A stretch of DNA of 8,060 nt from Desulfonema limicola. GTDB lineage: Bacteria > Desulfobacterota > Desulfobacteria > Desulfobacterales > DYRC01. The translations under genes and the position numbers were made by a program. This document shows, in pieces, positions 4,732 to 8,060 of the stretch. The DNA is taken from positions 1-8,060 of the forward strand of contig DYRC01000150.1 in the NCBI GenBank assembly GCA_020718925.1. Reading direction: 5' to 3'. Each line of letters begins with the position of its first letter. Position 1 is the stretch's first letter. The notes under the pieces were generated by a model, which saw only the letters and a list, made by a program, of their open reading frames with translations, was not told the DNA's origin and did not search any database.

Positions 4732-6443
4732 TATTCTGATTCCTTTCGGGATGATTCAATAGGCAGAATATGCGGAATTTTCATTGCTTTCATTTCGTTA
4801 TACAGCGCAATCTTGGTCATGGGACCGACTGAGCCATCTGGTTTAAGCCCGTATTTTTTCTGAATTTCTCCGACAATACTCCGGGTAACGGGACCATATC
4901 CGAGTTGAATATCAATGGCATGTCCCATATCGCGCAGCATCATCTTCAAGGCGATAACAGACTCCGGCGGCGCATCACGCGGAATGGTTCCGGTAATGCC
5001 CATAAAATTTTTCCAAACAATATAGGCGGTTCCGTTCCATACGCCTTCCAACTGATTTGCGTTGATTTTTACCACCCCGCCTTTAAGATCGATTTTAAAG
5101 ACAATCTCTTCATCGTTTATCTGAATCAGCGCAAGATACACCGGCGGACTCATTGGCGGATAAAGTTCAAGAATTGCGGGCAGATTCAGGCTTTTCAGCC
5201 GCTCTATCTTTCCGTCAAAGCGATATACGGATAAGCCGTTCTGCGTTGCGGCTGTAGCGAAAAAAGTTTCATTGTCCTGTATATCTTTGAAATATTCACT
5301 GACTACCGGCTTTCCTTCCCACAACTCGGTAATCACTTGGATGGCAAAGATTTTGGACGCAGCAATATCTGTTTTTTTCAGCAATTCTCCGAAATCCTGT
5401 GCGGCTTCAGCAGGCTTTTCAGGCGGGTCGGGCTTTTGCGGAGGTTCTGGAATAGCTTCCGGCTTTTTGATGATCGGAACCGGTTTTTTTTCAGATAAGC
5501 TTATCTTGGGCATCTCAGATGGCGGTGCAGGTTTAAGCCATTGAACTGCCTGAAATACCGCCGCTCCCAGAACAATCAGGGATAAGCACAGAATGAATAT
5601 CGGCGCGTTGCTTTTCCGAAGACCGAAATGCCTGTCTGCCCGCCCGGATAGCTCCCGGATAGCGGCTTTGGCAATGCTGCCGGTGATTTTGTGCTGATTC
5701 AATCCGAAAGCCACCAGCAGCGCGCGATCACAGGCAATGTTAATCAGGCGGGGAATGCCGGAAGCATAAGTATAAATCGCGCTGATTGCCGAATTGCTGA
5801 AATTTATCCCCGATTTCTGAGATGCAATCCGAATGCGATGATGAATATATTCCCGCGTTTCTTTCAGATTGAGCGGCATGAGATGGCAGCTTAATGTGAT
5901 TCGCTGTGCCAATTGCCGAAGCTCACGCGAATCCAGCAGGTCGCGCAATTCAGGCTGTCCCACGAGAATAATCTGCAAAAGCTTGCTGGTGGTGGTCTCC
6001 AGATTTGACAACATCCGCAACTGTTCCAACACCTCTTTGCTTAAATTCTGAGATTCATCCACCAGCAGAATAATCCGCCTGCCCTCAGCCTTTTTTTTCA
6101 TCAGAAAGGTATTCAGAATATCAATCAGTTCCTTGCGGTTATCAGAAGCTGCCGAAATGCCGAACTCTTCGTTAATGGTTTTCAATAACTGAACCGCATC
6201 CGGCAGGGGATTGAAAATATATGCAGCTTCGATATTGCGATCCAGATTTTCAAGAAATACCCGGCATAGCGTGGTTTTGCCGGTGCCGACCTCTCCGGTG
6301 ATTTCCACAAAGCCATCGCCCTGAGAGACCGCGTAGCTCAGGTGCGCCAGTGCCTCTTCATGGCTTTTGCTTAAAAACAGATATGCGGGATTGGGAACAA
6401 GCTGAAAAGGCTTTTCCTTAAATCCGAAAAAAGTGTTATACAT
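4731..6443 (-). CDS. gspA: GspA/ExeA-like AAA+ ATPase with periplasmic peptidoglycan-binding domain
   Basis: A 570-residue protein in four parts. The cytoplasmic AAA+ ATPase (about 1-270) opens with the typical MYNTFFGFKEKPFQLVPNP, with Walker A GEVGTGKTT at 50-58, Walker B IILLVDE at 124-130 and a probable sensor segment IILVGQPEL. A membrane segment follows (about 280-301), then a Pro-rich linker (305-346). The periplasmic part has an ordered domain (about 350-485) and a peptidoglycan-binding domain (about 490-551, with LGYGPVTRSIVGEIQKKYGL and GSVGPMTKIAL). This order matches GspA/ExeA, whose PG-binding domain is needed for secretin assembly. The gene is fused translationally to gspB by a one-base overlap and follows rmlA after 53 bases, so the three may form one transcript. 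The related ATPases of exopolysaccharide/exosortase loci share the N-terminal part, but the PG-binding domain and the gspB partner favour GspA. The ATG at 6443 has a weak SD. Confidence 0.88.
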   Translation of the reverse strand: MYNTFFGFKEKPFQLVPNPAYLFLSKSHEEALAHLSYAVSQGDGFVEITGEVGTGKTTLCRVFLENLDRNIEAAYIFNPLPDAVQLLKTINEEFGISAASDNRKELIDILNTFLMKKKAEGRRIILLVDESQNLSKEVLEQLRMLSNLETTTSKLLQIILVGQPELRDLLDSRELRQLAQRITLSCHLMPLNLKETREYIHHRIRIASQKSGINFSNSAISAIYTYASGIPRLINIACDRALLVAFGLNQHKITGSIAKAAIRELSGRADRHFGLRKSNAPIFILCLSLIVLGAAVFQAVQWLKPAPPSEMPKISLSEKKPVPIIKKPEAIPEPPQKPDPPEKPAEAAQDFGELLKKTDIAASKIFAIQVITELWEGKPVVSEYFKDIQDNETFFATAATQNGLSVYRFDGKIERLKSLNLPAILELYPPMSPPVYLALIQINDEEIVFKIDLKGGVVKINANQLEGVWNGTAYIVWKNFMGITGTIPRDAPPESVIALKMMLRDMGHAIDIQLGYGPVTRSIVGEIQKKYGLKPDGSVGPMTKIALYNEMKAMKIPHILPIESSRKESE

Positions 6444-6496
6444 GGTTGTCTATCCTGTATGTGTCATCAACATCATTCTGAAGATAAAACCGATAT

Positions 6497-7378
6497 TTAA
6501 TCCATATCCCTCATCTGAGAAAGCATATTGATCAGATATTGACCATAAGCATTTTTGAGTAATGGCTGCGCCAATTTTTCAATCTGCGCCGCATCAATAT
6601 AGCCCTTGCGAAATGCAATTTCTTCAGGACAGGCAATTTTAAGCCCCTGCCGCGTTTCAATGGTTTCAATAAAATCGGATGCCTGCATCAGGGTCTCATG
6701 CGTTCCGGTATCTAACCATGCAATACCGCGCCCCAGCTTTTCCACCTTCAACTGCGCCATTTTCAGATACACCATATTGACATCAGTGATTTCAAGTTCT
6801 CCTCTGGGTGACGGTTTGAGACCTGCCGCAATATCAGACACCTGATTGTCATAAAAATACAAGCCGGTTACCGCGTAATTTGATTTGGGCTTTTTGGGCT
6901 TTTCCTTAATATCCAGCGCATTGCCGTTTTTATCAAAACTGACCACGCCATAGCGTTCCGGGTCTCTGACCCAATATCCGAATACCACCGCGCCTTTTTC
7001 AAGCTTGGCAGAATTTTCAAGTTTGCGGATAAGCCCGTCTCCGTAAAACACATTATCGCCTAGCACCATACACACGGTGCCATGACCGATAAACTCCCGC
7101 CCGATAATGAACGCCTGCGCCAATCCTTCAGGCTTGGGCTGTTCCGCATAAGAAAAAGAAATTCCCCATTGAGAGCCATCTCCTAAAAGCTTTCTGAACA
7201 ATGGCAGATCATGGGGCGTTGATATGATCAGTATCTCCCGAATATCGGCAAACATCAGAACCGAAAGAGGATAATAAATCATGGGTTTATCATAAAGCGG
7301 CAGCAGTTGCTTGCTCACCACCTGAGTAATCGGATACAGCCGCGTGCCTGATCCGCCCGCAAGTATAATGCCTTTCAT
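6497..7378 (-). CDS. rmlA: Glucose-1-phosphate thymidylyltransferase
   Basis: A 293-residue protein, the family's usual length. It starts MKGIILAGGSGTRLYPIT, the nucleotide-binding signature (LAGGSGTRL at 6-14), followed by KQLLPLYDKPMIYYPL with the catalytic Lys24. LGDNVFYG at 106-113 supplies the metal-binding Asp108, and EKPKKPKSNYAVTGLYFYD and GRGIAWLDTGTH (Asp223) complete the active site. The enzyme joins glucose-1-phosphate and dTTP into dTDP-glucose, the first step to dTDP-rhamnose and other deoxysugars of O-antigen or capsule. The frame is open to a TTG 12 codons upstream, but the ATG at 7378 has GGAG at 7388-7385 with 6-base spacing and matches the family start. rmlB, rmlC and rmlD are not in the window. 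It is probably the first gene of a unit with gspA and gspB. Confidence 0.93.
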   Translation of the reverse strand: MKGIILAGGSGTRLYPITQVVSKQLLPLYDKPMIYYPLSVLMFADIREILIISTPHDLPLFRKLLGDGSQWGISFSYAEQPKPEGLAQAFIIGREFIGHGTVCMVLGDNVFYGDGLIRKLENSAKLEKGAVVFGYWVRDPERYGVVSFDKNGNALDIKEKPKKPKSNYAVTGLYFYDNQVSDIAAGLKPSPRGELEITDVNMVYLKMAQLKVEKLGRGIAWLDTGTHETLMQASDFIETIETRQGLKIACPEEIAFRKGYIDAAQIEKLAQPLLKNAYGQYLINMLSQMRDMD

Positions 7379-7440
7379 TGATTTCTCCGTAATTATCGTC
7401 AGCGTTTTTTTCAAAATTCAACATCAGAAACACGTTGATG

Positions 7441-7468
7441 ATATTATCTGATCTGCCCGAAATGTCAA
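7441..7468 (-). promoter_or_regulatory. Candidate promoter of rmlA (and perhaps gspA-gspB)
   Basis: On the minus strand a perfect -35 TTGACA (7468-7463) is followed by AGATAATAT. TAATAT (7446-7441) sits at 16-base spacing, while the better-matching GATAAT (7448-7443) sits at 14. Transcription would start near 7433, leaving a leader of about 55 bases. The -35 begins only one base beyond the T-run of the terminator at 7470-7498, so upstream transcription would be blocked just before this promoter. Confidence 0.45.
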
Positions 7469-7469
7469 T

Positions 7470-7498
7470 AAAAAAACCCGGACGGTTTATCGCACGGG
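7470..7498 (-). terminator. Intrinsic terminator on the minus strand with no gene before it
   Basis: Read on the minus strand, CCCGTGCG (7498-7491) and CGTCCGGG (7484-7477) form a hairpin of 4 plus 3 base pairs around one mismatch, with a 6-base loop, followed at once by seven T (7476-7470). This is the shape of a rho-independent terminator. No minus-strand gene precedes it inside the window, since the region upstream is the plus-strand hsp20 gene. Possible roles are ending an antisense or small RNA, insulating the rmlA promoter, or being left over from a lost gene. Confidence 0.5.
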
Positions 7499-7527
7499 CG
7501 CATTGTCTGAAAAGAAAAATAGAAATC

Positions 7528-7555
7528 TTGACAGCCTCAAAATGGTGATTAAATT
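7528..7555 (+). promoter_or_regulatory. Candidate promoter of the third hsp20 gene
   Basis: A perfect TTGACA (7528-7533) is followed after 16 bases by TAAATT (7550-7555; 4 of 6). The containing block TCTTGACAG-N11-TGATTA (7526-7551) is the same as the one upstream of the tandem hsp20 pair, with exactly equal spacing. The leader would be about 50 bases. I saw no strong masking of the SD in this leader, unlike the first unit. Confidence 0.5.
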
Positions 7556-7609
7556 TTCTTGTAAAAAGGCTAAGGAATTGATTTGATAATATAATTTCGG
7601 AGGTGTGCT

Positions 7610-8056
7610 ATGGCGATTGTCAGATGGGATCCGTTTAAAAATATTGCAACGCTGCAAGACCGTATTAACCGTTTGTTTGAAGATGCGTTTCCGTCAAAAT
7701 CCGGCGAGGAGGATTTTTCAATGGGAGATTGGAAACCTTTGGCAGATATTTATGACAAGGGCGATTCGATTATGATTCATGCGGAGATTCCGGGCGTTAA
7801 AAAAGAAGATGTTTCAATCGAAGTGCGGGAAAACATATTGACGCTCAAAGGCTCCCGGGCATCGGATAAGGAAATCAAAGAGGAAAATTATTATCGCCGC
7901 GAGAGAAATTCCGGCTCTTTTCAGCGATCTTTTACCCTGCCGCCTATGATTGATCCTGATCAAATCAAGGCAAAATTCAAAGACGGCGTACTGGAAATCG
8001 AAATCCCCAAGCCTGAAAAATCCGAATCCAAACAGATTACGGTCAAAGTGGAGTAG
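7610..8056 (+). CDS. Small heat-shock protein, Hsp20/alpha-crystallin family (third copy)
   Basis: A 148-residue canonical bacterial Hsp20. The start MAIVRWDPFKNIATLQDRINRLF is the typical N-terminal arm with an amphipathic helix. The alpha-crystallin domain (about 40-134) carries AEIPGV at 58-63, the YYRRERNSGSFQRSF segment at 94-108 and the signature AKFKDGVL at 121-128. The C-terminal anchor ITV (143-145) is present. It should act as a cytoplasmic holdase that forms large oligomers. The ATG at 7610 has CGGAGGTG (7598-7605) in place. It is divergent from rmlA and ends 4 bases before the window edge, so whether another gene follows in the same unit cannot be seen. It is closer to the common Hsp20 type than either member of the tandem pair. 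Confidence 0.95.
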   Translation: MAIVRWDPFKNIATLQDRINRLFEDAFPSKSGEEDFSMGDWKPLADIYDKGDSIMIHAEIPGVKKEDVSIEVRENILTLKGSRASDKEIKEENYYRRERNSGSFQRSFTLPPMIDPDQIKAKFKDGVLEIEIPKPEKSESKQITVKVE

Positions 8057-8060
8057 AATC

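Noticed and set aside
7379..7414. Twelve-codon N-terminal extension of RmlA from a TTG
   Set aside because: The family begins at MKGIILAGG, and GGAG with 6-base spacing precedes that ATG. The extension would run over the SD.
7590..7595. Perfect TATAAT close to the third hsp20 gene
   Set aside because: It has no -35 at a proper distance, and a start 6-8 bases downstream would leave out most of the SD at 7598-7605. It is probably only part of an AT-rich leader.

Overview
The window suggests a Gram-negative bacterium of moderate GC. It carries a bifunctional heptose kinase/adenylyltransferase for lipopolysaccharide (LPS) core synthesis, a dTDP-sugar enzyme, and a GspA/GspB-type pair that acts at the peptidoglycan and inner membrane. 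This gene set, with clustered Hsp20 genes and a small FmdB-type zinc ribbon, is typical of deltaproteobacteria (Desulfobacterota). That placement is inference from gene content and was not tested by phylogeny.

Layout, left to right. Bases 3-179 hold the C-terminal end of a class III adenylate cyclase domain that stops unusually early. Converging on it from the minus strand is a two-gene unit: a metallo-beta-lactamase-fold hydrolase (TTG start at 2302, strong ribosome binding site) followed after 3 bases by hldE. A divergent regulatory region (2303-2584) then serves that unit and, on the plus strand, two tandem Hsp20 genes (2585-3037 and 3064-3471). A hairpin and a good sigma70-like promoter separate these from a small FmdB-family zinc-ribbon gene (3597-3812). 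The minus strand from 7378 down to 3928 holds rmlA, gspA and gspB; gspA and gspB overlap by one base. A second divergent region (7379-7609) separates rmlA from a third Hsp20 gene (7610-8056).

Two themes run through the window. One is envelope biogenesis: HldE makes ADP-heptose precursor for LPS, RmlA makes dTDP-glucose for rhamnose and other deoxysugars, and GspA/GspB is the pair known to help the type II secretion secretin pass through peptidoglycan. The other is proteostasis: three diverged small heat-shock proteins lie in two transcription units whose promoters share the spaced element TCTTGACAG-N11-TGATTA. The first unit also has a leader that can fold to cover its whole Shine-Dalgarno (SD) sequence, so it is a candidate RNA thermometer. 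I saw no tRNA, rRNA, CRISPR array, insertion sequence or phage gene. Most of the window is ordinary chromosomal housekeeping; the regulatory DNA around the hsp20 genes, the orphan terminator upstream of rmlA and the shortened cyclase are the parts worth a second look.
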